The notes beneath the pieces are model-generated. The model was given only the letters and a program-made list of their open reading frames with translations, was not told the origin of the DNA and ran no database searches. Below, in pieces: positions 1 to 7,045 of a DNA stretch of 21,265 bases. This DNA comes from an uncultured Clostridium sp. (GTDB taxonomy: Bacteria; Bacillota; Clostridia; TANB77; CAG-508), in contig CATZPY010000019.1 of the NCBI GenBank assembly GCA_958422985.1, forward strand, positions 1-21,265, given 5' to 3'. The translations under genes were made by a program, and so were the position numbers. Positions within the stretch are counted from its first letter, which is position 1, and every line of letters begins with the position of its first letter.

Positions 1-48
1 TGAAAAATAATAACAATAAGTTATAAGGACATTAGTTATCCAAAAGAA

Positions 49-870
49 TTGTTAAAAATAAAATCATATCCGAAAAAATTATATATTGAAGGAAATATAA
101 ATTTGCTAAATAAGCCAATTATAGCAATTGTTGGATCAAGAAATTGTAGTACATATGGCTTCGAACAAGCAAAAAAATTTGCAAGCCTATTATCTAAAAA
201 TGGAATATGTGTAATAAGCGGATTAGCAATAGGAATAGACTCTATATCACATATTTCTGCTATGCAGAATATTGGAAGAACTATAGCTGTGTTAGGTTCA
301 GGTTTTAATAATATATATCCAAAAGAAAATAAAGAATTATTTAATAAAATATTAGAAAATGATGGTTGCGTAATTTCTGAATATGATCCTAAAACAGTAG
401 CTGATACAAAGAATTTTCCAAGAAGGAATGAAATAATAAGTATGCTATCCTTAGGCGTTCTAGTTATAGAGGCAGGATATAGGAGCGGAAGTACTATTAC
501 AGCTAATAGGGCTTTTAAACAAGGGAAAAAGGTATTTGCTATTCCAAGTAATATAGATAGCAAATTAGGAATTGGTACAAATAAACTTATACAGAAAGGA
601 GCAAAACTGGTAACTAATGTACAAGATATTTTAAATGAAATAAATATATATACTTGTAAAGATATAGAGCAAGACTGGAAATATGAAATTAAAAATGTAC
701 CAGTCAAATATAAAGAAGTATATAATATTATTGGAAATATGCCAGTAGATATTAATACAATAGCTAGAAAACTAGAACTTCCCATACAAGAAGTAAGTGA
801 ACAATTAACAATGTTAGAATTAAATGAGTATATTAGAGCATTACCAGGAGATATGTTTGTAAAAGTATGA
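49..870 (+). CDS. dprA: DNA processing protein DprA/Smf (5' end uncertain)
   Basis: DprA binds incoming single-stranded DNA and loads RecA during natural transformation; in non-competent bacteria its role is less clear. The Rossmann-like core is complete: VGSRN (28-32), SGLAIGID (57-64), FPRRN (123-127), EAGYRSGS (141-148) and GTNKLI (176-181). A winged-helix DprA C-terminal domain follows (about 215-273). Counted from the TTG at 49 the protein is 273 aa, shorter than the roughly 360 aa of forms with an N-terminal SAM-like domain. The TTG is probably not the true start. The upstream codons 4-48 in the same frame encode ISYKDISYPKELL, which fits the usual DprA N-terminus, but an in-frame TGA lies at 1-3 and no ATG/GTG/TTG lies between. 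The AAGGA at 25-29 is poorly spaced for either option. The stop overlaps yraN by four bases (ATGA). Identity is secure; the start is not. Confidence 0.9.
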   Translation: MLKIKSYPKKLYIEGNINLLNKPIIAIVGSRNCSTYGFEQAKKFASLLSKNGICVISGLAIGIDSISHISAMQNIGRTIAVLGSGFNNIYPKENKELFNKILENDGCVISEYDPKTVADTKNFPRRNEIISMLSLGVLVIEAGYRSGSTITANRAFKQGKKVFAIPSNIDSKLGIGTNKLIQKGAKLVTNVQDILNEINIYTCKDIEQDWKYEIKNVPVKYKEVYNIIGNMPVDINTIARKLELPIQEVSEQLTMLELNEYIRALPGDMFVKV

Positions 871-1211
871 ATAAATTAGGTAAAAAGGGAGAAGATACAG
901 CAGTTAAATATTTAGAAAAGATGAATTATAAAATATTAAAAAGGAACTACAAAAATAGAAAAGGTGAAATAGATATAATTGCCTATTATAATGGGATTAT
1001 AGCTATTATAGAAGTTAAAACAAGAAGTAATAATAAATTTGGATATCCAATAGATGCAGTAAACGGAATTAAAGCTCATAAAATAAAAGAATGTACAAAA
1101 TACTATTTATATAAAGAAAAAGTAAAGTTTTCTGCCATTAGGTTTGATGTAATAGAAATTTATAAAATAAAAGAGCAATATGTAGTAAACCATATAAAAA
1201 ATGCATTTTAA
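867..1211 (+). CDS. yraN: YraN/UPF0102 family endonuclease-like protein
   Basis: This is a 114-aa protein of the UPF0102 family, the usual length. The family has a restriction-endonuclease-like fold (Holliday-junction-resolvase type) and unproven function. Visible signature residues are the N-terminal GKKGED (5-10), G33-E34-I-D36 and E49-V-K51, which form the PD-(D/E)xK-like active site of this fold. The ATG overlaps the dprA stop as ATGA, so the two genes are probably translated from one mRNA. A GGAG at 847-850 is rather far upstream, which also favours coupling by re-initiation. A role in DNA uptake or repair is suggested by the pairing with dprA, but this is inference. Confidence 0.88.
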   Translation: MNKLGKKGEDTAVKYLEKMNYKILKRNYKNRKGEIDIIAYYNGIIAIIEVKTRSNNKFGYPIDAVNGIKAHKIKECTKYYLYKEKVKFSAIRFDVIEIYKIKEQYVVNHIKNAF

Positions 1212-1216
1212 AAGAT

Positions 1217-1245
1217 TTGACAAAATTTGCAAAACATATTAAAGT
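1217..1245 (+). promoter_or_regulatory. SigA-type promoter of the GH13 gene
   Basis: A perfect -35 box TTGACA (1217-1222) is followed after 17 bases by TAAAGT (1240-1245), which matches the -10 consensus at four of six positions. It starts just after the yraN stop and leaves a leader of about 50 bases before the ATG at 1303. Confidence 0.55.
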
Positions 1246-1302
1246 TATATAAGTGTAAAGAAGTTTAGTAATGTATTTCTTAAGTAAGAAAGGAGTAAAA
1301 CT

Positions 1303-3126
1303 ATGAAAGAATTTTATCATAGCATACAAAAGAGTAAATATAGTAAGGAAGGTGAATTCGTTAAGTTTAGTGTATATATTAATATGGATATATATGGTTG
1401 GATTAACGAGGTAAAGTTACGGTTAAAAGGATATGAAGAAAGAGAAATAACTCTAAATTACAAAAATAAAGATGAAAAATATGCTTATTTTGAAACAGAG
1501 CTATTTATGTGTACAAGAGCTATTTATAAGTACAAATTTTCTTTTATATCCGAAAAGGAAAAATATAAGGAAACGAAAGAATTTAAAATTTCAGTTGGAT
1601 TTTATGTACCAGATTGGACAAAAGGTGCAGTAATGTATCAAATATTTATTGATAGATTTTATAGAGACACTAACGTAAAAATAGAAGAATTTGGAAAACG
1701 TAAAATTCATAAAGACTGGAATGAAGCACCAATTTTAGGACCGGATGAAAATGGGGAATGGAATACAGATTCCTTTGGAGGAAATTTTAATGGAATTAAG
1801 AAAAAATTGGATTATATCAAATCGTTAGGAACAGATATAATTTATTTAAGCCCAATCTCACAAAGCTCATCAAATCATAAATATGATGGTGAGGACTTAG
1901 AAGAAATTGATCCTTATTTTGGAGGAAAAGAAGCTTTTAAAAGTTTGTGTGATGAAATTCACAAACAAGATATGAAAGTAATGGTAGATGTAGTGTTTAA
2001 TCATGTTGGGAAGGACAGCAAATATTTCAATGAAGGAAAACTTTACAATGAAATAGGAGCTTATCAAAGTAAGGAATCTAAATATTTTCCGTTTTTTAAA
2101 ACTACAGTAGAAAATGGGAAAATTGTATTTTCATATTGGTGGGGAATAAAAGATTTAGTGGTTTGTAACAAAGATTCAAAAGAATGGCAAAAATATATAT
2201 GTGGAAAAGGCGGAATTATAGACCAGCTTTTTGCATATGGAATAGATGCCATTAGAATAGATGTTGCTGATGAATTACCAGACTTTTTTATTACTCTTAT
2301 GAGGGAAGCATGCCATAGAAGTAAAGAAGATTCCTTTTTGTTAGGCGAAATATGGAAGAAACCTGTAAACCAAGGGAGAGAATATCTTGAAAATGGAAAA
2401 GGTGTAGATTCAATAATGAACTATTATTTTGTATCTGCACTAATTGACTATTTAAAATACCAAGATAGTCAAAATCTTTATGACAAGATTTTGGAAATAT
2501 TCAACGAATATCCCGAAGATACGATATTAACAGCAATGAATTTTACATCTACACATGACATTAGTCGAGGAGCAAATATCTTTTCACCAGATATTATATT
2601 TAAAGACCCGCAAGATCCATCAAGGGAATGGGCATGGTCTTTAAAAACAAAATATGAAATGGATAAAAATTGGCAATCTGAATATGAGTTATCAGAAGAG
2701 TCAAAAGAATATGCGAAAAAAATGTTAAAACTATATATTTTCATTTTAGTGTTTTGGCCAGGGATTATTTCTATTTTTTATGGTGATGAAGTAGGAATAT
2801 GTGGTGCAGGAAATCTTGCTAATAGAAAAACTTTTCCATGGGACCATATGGATAAAGACATGCTGTTTTATGTTCAAAAAGTATTAAAAACACGTAAAGA
2901 ATATGATTTTTTACGAATAGCTTCATATCCGGAAATTTTGGAGCTTACAGAAGATAAGTTTATCTTCAAAAGGAAAAATAACCAAAACGAAATTCTCGTA
3001 ATTGTAAACAACGGATATACAGATATTAAGGTAGAAGAAACTGGCTCTGTAATATTAAGCTACAATTATGATAGTTCGAAAAACGTAATTCACTCGAAAG
3101 GTGCAATTGCATTAGTAACTTTATAA
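1303..3126 (+). CDS. GH13 alpha-glucan hydrolase (cyclomaltodextrinase/neopullulanase/maltogenic amylase type)
   Basis: This is a 607-aa alpha-amylase superfamily enzyme that hydrolyses alpha-glucans such as maltodextrins, cyclodextrins or pullulan. No signal peptide is visible, so it should act in the cytoplasm on imported oligosaccharides. Residues 1-105 look like an N-terminal beta-sandwich (CBM34-like), and the TIM barrel begins near VMYQIFIDRFY. All four conserved regions are present: DVVFNH (229-234), GIDAIRID with the nucleophile D320, GEIW with the acid/base E349, and STHD with the transition-state D419. A C-terminal beta domain follows. Domain order and length match the cyclomaltodextrinase/neopullulanase group, but exact specificity cannot be read. 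AAAGGAG lies 7 bases upstream of the ATG. The gene has its own promoter and terminator and no sugar-transport neighbours. Confidence 0.9.
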   Translation: MKEFYHSIQKSKYSKEGEFVKFSVYINMDIYGWINEVKLRLKGYEEREITLNYKNKDEKYAYFETELFMCTRAIYKYKFSFISEKEKYKETKEFKISVGFYVPDWTKGAVMYQIFIDRFYRDTNVKIEEFGKRKIHKDWNEAPILGPDENGEWNTDSFGGNFNGIKKKLDYIKSLGTDIIYLSPISQSSSNHKYDGEDLEEIDPYFGGKEAFKSLCDEIHKQDMKVMVDVVFNHVGKDSKYFNEGKLYNEIGAYQSKESKYFPFFKTTVENGKIVFSYWWGIKDLVVCNKDSKEWQKYICGKGGIIDQLFAYGIDAIRIDVADELPDFFITLMREACHRSKEDSFLLGEIWKKPVNQGREYLENGKGVDSIMNYYFVSALIDYLKYQDSQNLYDKILEIFNEYPEDTILTAMNFTSTHDISRGANIFSPDIIFKDPQDPSREWAWSLKTKYEMDKNWQSEYELSEESKEYAKKMLKLYIFILVFWPGIISIFYGDEVGICGAGNLANRKTFPWDHMDKDMLFYVQKVLKTRKEYDFLRIASYPEILELTEDKFIFKRKNNQNEILVIVNNGYTDIKVEETGSVILSYNYDSSKNVIHSKGAIALVTL

Positions 3127-3141
3127 CTTCTTATACACCAA

Positions 3142-3178
3142 AAAACAGTTGCAAAGATTTAAACTTTGCAACTGTTTT
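3142..3178 (+). terminator. Rho-independent terminator, probably bidirectional
   Basis: A perfect 15-bp inverted repeat, 3142-3156 (AAAACAGTTGCAAAG) with 3164-3178, is separated by a 7-base loop. It carries A-rich and T-rich flanks on both sides. It lies between the convergent GH13 gene and the AIM24 gene, so it can end transcripts from either side. Confidence 0.85.
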
Positions 3179-3257
3179 GTAGTTTATTATTATAAAATTA
3201 TGTTATTTTTAGATTTTGTTAAATATGCATTTGAAACAAAAATATTAAAATAATTTA

Positions 3258-4052
3258 TTAATGTGATAAAGAAGTAACAGAATTAGCTGTTAAGTTTCTT
3301 ACAGGAGCCATTAAAACCTTTCCTGTACCTCTGTATACATTTACAAATCCTTCACCTGAAACAGCAGATCCAATTAAACTTTTTGTTGATTTTTCAACAG
3401 TAAAGCTAAGATCTTTTGACCAAGCAATTGCGAAATTACCATCTATTCTTAAAACATCATTTTGTAATTCAATTTCTACTAATTCCTCTCTTGGAACAGG
3501 TGATTCTAAAGCAACGAATCCATTACCCGAAAGGCTTAAATTGAATAGACCTTCATTTCCTAAAACTGCTGAAGATAAATTATTACGCATAACAACATTT
3601 TGTTTTATACTAGATTCACATGCTAAGAATAAACCATCATCTAATACTATTCCACCATCCCAATTAGATAAATCTTCTAATAAAATGTGTTTATATGTAG
3701 GTTCTAAAACTAAAGTTCCTGTTCCTCTATATTTTGGCTTTACAGCGCTTTCTTTTGTAACGCTTCCCTTAATAGCTTTACCGAAAAAGTCACCAACACC
3801 TTTAACATCTGCAACAGCTTCAACATTTCCAACAGACCATTGCATACTACCAGAACTTACAGTATATTCGTTATTTTCTAAATTTATAAGAAGTTGTCTT
3901 TTTCTTACATTCATTCTTGAACAATAATAAGCTGTTATAGCTGTTGAAGGCATTACACTTAAGTCACTCATATATTCTATAACCTTCATTCCAGCTTTTA
4001 CATCTGCTACACGAATATCGTCATTATCTTGTAAATTATTAATTTTATACAT
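3258..4052 (-). CDS. AIM24 family protein
   Basis: This 264-aa protein belongs to the AIM24 (DUF124-type) family, a beta-helical fold shared with a yeast mitochondrial protein; the bacterial role is unknown. Recognisable parts are MQWSVGNVEA, the G-rich YRGTGTLVLEP segment, WDGGIVLDDGLFLA and the C-terminal YRGTGKVLMAPV. There is no signal peptide or transmembrane helix, so it is probably cytoplasmic. The open frame extends 20 codons further upstream to 4112, but that extension lies in the promoter. The ATG at 4052 has AAAGGGG about 7 bases upstream and is the likely start. The gene is monocistronic, convergent with the GH13 gene and downstream of the rpsI terminator. Confidence 0.85.
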   Translation of the reverse strand: MYKINNLQDNDDIRVADVKAGMKVIEYMSDLSVMPSTAITAYYCSRMNVRKRQLLINLENNEYTVSSGSMQWSVGNVEAVADVKGVGDFFGKAIKGSVTKESAVKPKYRGTGTLVLEPTYKHILLEDLSNWDGGIVLDDGLFLACESSIKQNVVMRNNLSSAVLGNEGLFNLSLSGNGFVALESPVPREELVEIELQNDVLRIDGNFAIAWSKDLSFTVEKSTKSLIGSAVSGEGFVNVYRGTGKVLMAPVRNLTANSVTSLSH

Positions 4053-4082
4053 AATATTACCCCTTTCGAATTTATTAAAATG

Positions 4083-4112
4083 ATTATATAAATAAAATAA
4101 TAAAAATGTCAA
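4083..4112 (-). promoter_or_regulatory. Consensus SigA promoter of the AIM24 gene
   Basis: On the minus strand a perfect TTGACA (complement of 4107-4112) is followed after 18 bases by a perfect TATAAT (complement of 4083-4088). It predicts a leader of about 25 bases before the ATG at 4052 and rules out the longer upstream ORF start. Confidence 0.8.
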
Positions 4113-4135
4113 TAAAATGTTATGAGATAAATAAA

Positions 4136-4164
4136 AAACACAGAAGTATAAAACTTCTGTGTTT
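4136..4164 (-). terminator. Terminator of the rplM-rpsI operon
   Basis: An 11-bp perfect inverted repeat (4136-4146 with 4154-4164, loop of 7) lies just after the rpsI stop. Read on the minus strand it ends in a run of six T, as in an intrinsic terminator. Confidence 0.85.
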
Positions 4165-4179
4165 GTATATAAGCTCTTT

Positions 4180-4584
4180 CTATCTTTTTGAGAATTGAGG
4201 AGCTTTTCTTGCTTTTTTAAGACCGTATTTTTTTCTTTCTTTCATACGAGGATCTCTTGTTAAGAATCCGTTTGATTTTAAAGCTGGTCTGTATTCTGAG
4301 TTAGCTTCATTTAAAGCTCTTGCTAATCCATGTCTGATAGCTCCTGCTTGACCTGTAAATCCACCACCTTGAACTTTACAAATAACATCGAATTTGTCTA
4401 ATGTATTTGTTACATTTAAAGGTTGTTTTACAATATATTTTAAAGTTTCTAAACCAAAATATTCATCTAAATTTTTTCCGTTTACTGTTATATTTCCTTT
4501 TCCTTCAACTAATCTAACTCTAGCTATTGCATTTTTTCTTCTACCTGTTCCATAGAACATTATTTTTTCTCCTGCCTTTGCCAT
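4180..4584 (-). CDS. rpsI: 30S ribosomal protein S9
   Basis: S9 sits in the head of the small ribosomal subunit, and its C-terminal tail reaches the P-site tRNA. The 134-aa protein carries the family hallmarks: YGTGRRKNAIARVRL at the N-terminus, GGGFTGQAGAIRHGLARAL in the middle, and the basic tail ending in PQFSKR. The length is within a few residues of the usual 130. AAGGAGG lies about 9 bases before the ATG. It is the second gene of a two-gene operon with rplM, 49 bases apart, the conserved bacterial arrangement. Confidence 0.98.
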   Translation of the reverse strand: MAKAGEKIMFYGTGRRKNAIARVRLVEGKGNITVNGKNLDEYFGLETLKYIVKQPLNVTNTLDKFDVICKVQGGGFTGQAGAIRHGLARALNEANSEYRPALKSNGFLTRDPRMKERKKYGLKKARKAPQFSKR

Positions 4585-4633
4585 TTAAAAATTCCTCCTT
4601 AATCTTTTAAGGGATATACCCTGTAATTATATA

Positions 4634-5068
4634 TTAGAAATTCCACATTTCTGGTTTTTGAGCCATGTTTTCATGTTCATTACCAGCATATACTCTTAAT
4701 TTCTTTAACATTTTTCTTCCTAATGAATTATGAGGAAGCATTCCTTTTACAGCAATCATCATTGCTTGTTCTGGTTTGTTAGCCATCATAACTCTTGCTG
4801 AAGTTTCTTTTAGACCTCCAATGTATCCAGAATGACGTCTATAAAATTTTTGATCTAATTTTTTTCCTGTAAATGTTGCTTCTGAACAATTTATTATAAT
4901 TACATGGTCACCAACATCTAAGTTTGGTGTATAAGTTGGTTTGTGTTTTCCTCTTAATAATCTAGCAGCCTCTGTTGCAACTCTACCAACTGGTTTATTT
5001 GCTGCATCTAAAATATACCATTTACTTTCGATTTCATTTCCTTTTACACTATATGTAGTATTATTCAT
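4634..5068 (-). CDS. rplM: 50S ribosomal protein L13
   Basis: L13 is an early-assembling large-subunit protein. The 144-aa sequence shows KWYILDAANKPVGRVAT near the N-terminus, LRGKHKPTYTPNLDVGDHVI, FYRRHSGYIGGLK, and the C-terminal GMLPHNSLGRKML plus YAGNEHEN. A longer frame begins at an ATG at 5086, but that codon lies within the GGAGGG (5079-5084) region that serves as ribosome site for the ATG at 5068, 10 bases further on, so 5068 is preferred. It is the first gene of the operon with rpsI, preceded by a structured leader and a SigA promoter. Confidence 0.97.
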   Translation of the reverse strand: MNNTTYSVKGNEIESKWYILDAANKPVGRVATEAARLLRGKHKPTYTPNLDVGDHVIIINCSEATFTGKKLDQKFYRRHSGYIGGLKETSARVMMANKPEQAMMIAVKGMLPHNSLGRKMLKKLRVYAGNEHENMAQKPEMWNF

Positions 5069-5190
5069 GGTAAAATTACCCTCCATTCAAATTTTTAATT
5101 TATATAATAAGTTTTAAGTATATAAACTACCGGGGAGAGGCTTATATAATTATTACTTATTTACTATTTTAACTAAATTATAAATTTAGC
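5069..5190 (-). promoter_or_regulatory. Structured 5' leader of rplM, candidate L13 autoregulatory leader
   Basis: The predicted untranslated leader of about 120 bases can fold into a hairpin right after the start site (5173-5178 with 5184-5189). A two-part stem follows: an outer 7-bp helix (5106-5112 with 5155-5161) and an inner 7-bp helix (5119-5125 with 5142-5148). The apical loop, CCTCTCCCCGG on the minus strand, is strikingly GC-rich in an AT-rich region. Low-GC Gram-positive bacteria are known to have an L13 leader RNA that regulates this operon. That this is the same element is inferred from position and pairing only. Confidence 0.45.
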
Positions 5191-5196
5191 ATAATA

Positions 5197-5225
5197 ATTT
5201 TATTACAATAAGGCTAAAAAGTCAA
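5197..5225 (-). promoter_or_regulatory. SigA promoter of rplM-rpsI
   Basis: On the minus strand, TTGACT (complement of 5220-5225), 17 bases, then TAAAAT (complement of 5197-5202). Each box differs from consensus at one position. It is divergent from the promoter at 5277-5305. Confidence 0.7.
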
Positions 5226-5276
5226 GGCTTTTGGGGAATAAAATAATAAAAACAGGTAAGATTATCCAATAAATAG

Positions 5277-5305
5277 TTGAATAAATTATGTAAAACGAGT
5301 ATAAT
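5277..5305 (+). promoter_or_regulatory. SigA promoter of the 170-aa orphan gene
   Basis: TTGAAT (5277-5282), 17-base spacer, TATAAT (5300-5305). The spacer begins with AAATTATGTAAA (5283-5294), which recurs exactly, in the same place, in the promoter of the paralogous gene at 6274. Confidence 0.75.
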
Positions 5306-5343
5306 AGTTATTATATATGAAGTTGCTAAGGGAGGAATACAAA

Positions 5344-5856
5344 ATGAGAGAAATCTTTGTAAAGAATAGTAAAATTCTTTTCAAAAAACATCCAGACCGG
5401 GAAGAACTTTCCAAATCCGACTCATCTCTTGAACATATACAATTAGATAAAGAAGGCCTAGCCACATATTTAAGTGAAATATGTGAAGGAGATGGAAAAT
5501 TTGTTACTTTCAGTGCAAAAATATGTGGTAATAAAGCTACATATGATATTGTAATTGAAAAGAAAGATGAATTAACATCTTCTTATAGTGTTCCAAAAGA
5601 GGATGTTCCCATTACAGGAATAGAGAAAACAGAGGAGCTATCTTCCATAAATAAGACTGTAATACATATAAAGGAAGATGCTTTCCTAATGTTTACAGGA
5701 AGAAAGCTAAAACCTGGAGACTTCTGTTTCGAGAAGATCTTAATTAATGGGGAGTTGGTAGAGATGCCTATTAATGTAAAAACTGTGATAAATGGTGCAG
5801 GAAATTTGTACCAAATTATTACAGACGAAGATGGAACATGGGGTTATAATATCTAG
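5344..5856 (+). CDS. Hypothetical protein, paralogue of the 6274-6996 product
   Basis: I do not recognise this 170-aa protein. It has no signal peptide or transmembrane helix and is predicted to be soluble and cytoplasmic. Its C-terminal part contains E111-D-x-F, then T118-G-R-K-L-K-P-G-D-F-C128 and a tail beginning VKTV (145-170). These features, plus YLSE (42-45) and YSVPK (81-85), recur in order in the 240-aa protein encoded at 6274-6996, so the two are diverged paralogues. An ATG at 5317 is in frame, but it lies upstream of AAGGGAGG (5328-5335), which is spaced 8 bases from the ATG at 5344; that decides the start. The gene is monocistronic, with its own SigA promoter and a terminator directly after the stop. 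No function can be assigned. Confidence 0.75.
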   Translation: MREIFVKNSKILFKKHPDREELSKSDSSLEHIQLDKEGLATYLSEICEGDGKFVTFSAKICGNKATYDIVIEKKDELTSSYSVPKEDVPITGIEKTEELSSINKTVIHIKEDAFLMFTGRKLKPGDFCFEKILINGELVEMPINVKTVINGAGNLYQIITDEDGTWGYNI

Positions 5857-5858
5857 AG

Positions 5859-5883
5859 AAAGCGCCTTGTAAGGCGCTTTTTC
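5859..5883 (+). terminator. Rho-independent terminator of the 170-aa orphan gene
   Basis: An 8-bp stem AAAGCGCC (5859-5866) with GGCGCTTT (5873-5880), loop of 6, is followed by T residues. It begins two bases after the TAG stop. Confidence 0.9.
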
Positions 5884-5906
5884 TAAAATAAAAAGGAGAT
5901 AAGAAA

Positions 5907-6155
5907 GTGGAAATATTTTTTAGTATTGTAAGTATTATTGGAATTATAATTGTAGGATTTACATTATTTTTATGTATAAGAAAAGATATAAAAACTAATG
6001 AGTTAATTGAAATTAGATATGTAATTAGAGAAAATAAACCAATTATAATTTCAGAAATTTATAAAGTACGTTTAGACCATCTAATAATAGGAGTTATAGG
6101 TGGAGTTATATTGTCTGCAATTTGTATAATCTTAAAAATAAATAATATATGGTAG
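5907..6155 (+). CDS. Small two-helix membrane protein, unknown function
   Basis: An 82-aa protein that I do not recognise. Two hydrophobic segments (about 3-23 and 58-77) flank a short charged central region rich in Lys, Arg and Glu, so it is probably a small inner-membrane protein with a hairpin topology. The start is GTG, supported by AAAAGGAG (5891-5898) 8 bases upstream. It begins 24 bases after the terminator of the 170-aa orphan gene and has no clear promoter of its own, so it may depend on read-through. It lies between two paralogous orphan genes, and a functional link with them is possible but unproven. Confidence 0.6.
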   Translation: MEIFFSIVSIIGIIIVGFTLFLCIRKDIKTNELIEIRYVIRENKPIIISEIYKVRLDHLIIGVIGGVILSAICIILKINNIW

Positions 6156-6193
6156 ATATAAATGAATTAATAGCTAGTGAAAATAAAAAATAT

Positions 6194-6223
6194 TTGCCAA
6201 AATTATGTAAAGTATGATATAAT
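6194..6223 (+). promoter_or_regulatory. SigA promoter (extended -10) of the 240-aa orphan gene
   Basis: TTGCCA (6194-6199), 18-base spacer, TATAAT (6218-6223), with TG at 6215-6216 giving an extended -10. A second TATAAT follows at 6224-6229. The spacer starts with AAATTATGTAAA (6200-6211), identical in sequence and placement to the promoter at 5277-5305. Confidence 0.7.
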
Positions 6224-6273
6224 TATAATGTAGCACATTAGTTTTAGATTCATAAAAGAGAAGGGAGAATACT

Positions 6274-6996
6274 ATGAATCGGATAAATATGGGGGTAAGT
6301 ACTCCGAAACAGCAGATCAATTTTATTAACCTAACTAAACCAACAGTAAAGGAATATGAGAATTGGTTTGCAAAACACGCCACTTGTTTAGAAGTAAAAT
6401 CAGCAGATTTTTTGCTATTTGCGGATGAAAGCTTCAAGACACAGAAAAGATATTATAATCTGCCAATTGCGGTTTATGTATCTGAGCTAAAAGATGGCCA
6501 GCCAATTTTTAAGTTGTATAAAGGCTTGACTACTTTAGAGTTCATTCAGACAGGAAAAATAGGAGAATTAAGTTATGTTATTACCACTAGTGGAAAAATT
6601 GGTTATGTAGTTCCAAAAGGTAATAATAACGGACCAGAACCTGTAGGAATAGGAAAAGAAAAAATGCCAGATAATAGGAAAGAAGATATAATCTTAAATG
6701 AAGATAATTTCATTATTCTGTCAGGCTGTAGATTAAAAAAAGGGGACTTTTGCATTTCAAATAATCCTACAAGTAAAGAAAAGCTTATAATAAAGTTTAA
6801 AGAGTTGATGGGAAAACGGAGAATAAAAACAGTAGAATATATACTGAAAGCAGAGCCTCTTAATGGAGTAGTAGGAACCAGACCAGATATGTTTACAGTA
6901 AAAGAGGTAAAAACAACGCAAGGAGGAATGCAACGTATTACAACTAAAGATGGTAGAAGAGCCATAAATATTCTGAAAGAGGGTACGCTCATTTAG
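6274..6996 (+). CDS. Hypothetical protein, paralogue of the 5344-5856 product
   Basis: This 240-aa protein is not one I recognise. It appears soluble and lacks a signal peptide. It shares ordered motifs with the 170-aa protein encoded at 5344-5856: YVSEL (68-72), YVVPK (111-115), a Pro/Gly-Ile-x-Lys stretch, E143-D-x-F, S150-G-C-R-L-K-K-G-D-F-C160 and a tail starting VKEV (209) and ending in NI (233). It differs by an N-terminal extension, a basic insertion of about 30 residues between the GDFC motif and the tail, and seven extra residues at the end. AAGGGAG (6260-6266) is 7 bases from the ATG. The gene has its own promoter and terminator. Confidence 0.75.
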   Translation: MNRINMGVSTPKQQINFINLTKPTVKEYENWFAKHATCLEVKSADFLLFADESFKTQKRYYNLPIAVYVSELKDGQPIFKLYKGLTTLEFIQTGKIGELSYVITTSGKIGYVVPKGNNNGPEPVGIGKEKMPDNRKEDIILNEDNFIILSGCRLKKGDFCISNNPTSKEKLIIKFKELMGKRRIKTVEYILKAEPLNGVVGTRPDMFTVKEVKTTQGGMQRITTKDGRRAINILKEGTLI

Positions 6997-6999
6997 AAG

Positions 7000-7045
7000 A
7001 AAGAAACAGGCTGTTAGCAAATTGCTAATGGACTGTTTCTTTTAA
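7000..7045 (+). terminator. Terminator of the 240-aa orphan gene
   Basis: A two-part hairpin just after the TAG stop: outer stem 7000-7009 with 7033-7042 (10 bp), a small internal loop, then an inner stem 7014-7019 with 7023-7028. It ends in TTTCTTTT. Confidence 0.75.

Noticed and set aside
36..785. Long minus-strand open frame opposite dprA (249 aa)
   Set aside because: Its product is a hydrophobic shadow typical of AT-rich antisense frames. It has no ribosome site, and the plus-strand DprA motifs are clear.
3541..3927. Plus-strand 128-aa frame inside the AIM24 gene
   Set aside because: It has no ribosome site, lies entirely opposite the AIM24 coding region and resembles nothing.
6603..6992. 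Minus-strand open frame opposite the 240-aa orphan gene
   Set aside because: I considered it because the plus-strand gene is unrecognised. The plus strand has a promoter, ribosome site and terminator, and its paralogy to the 170-aa product settles the frame.
5297..7045. Prophage or insertion-sequence origin of the orphan island
   Set aside because: I saw no transposase, integrase, terminal inverted repeats or target duplications, and base composition is like the flanks.
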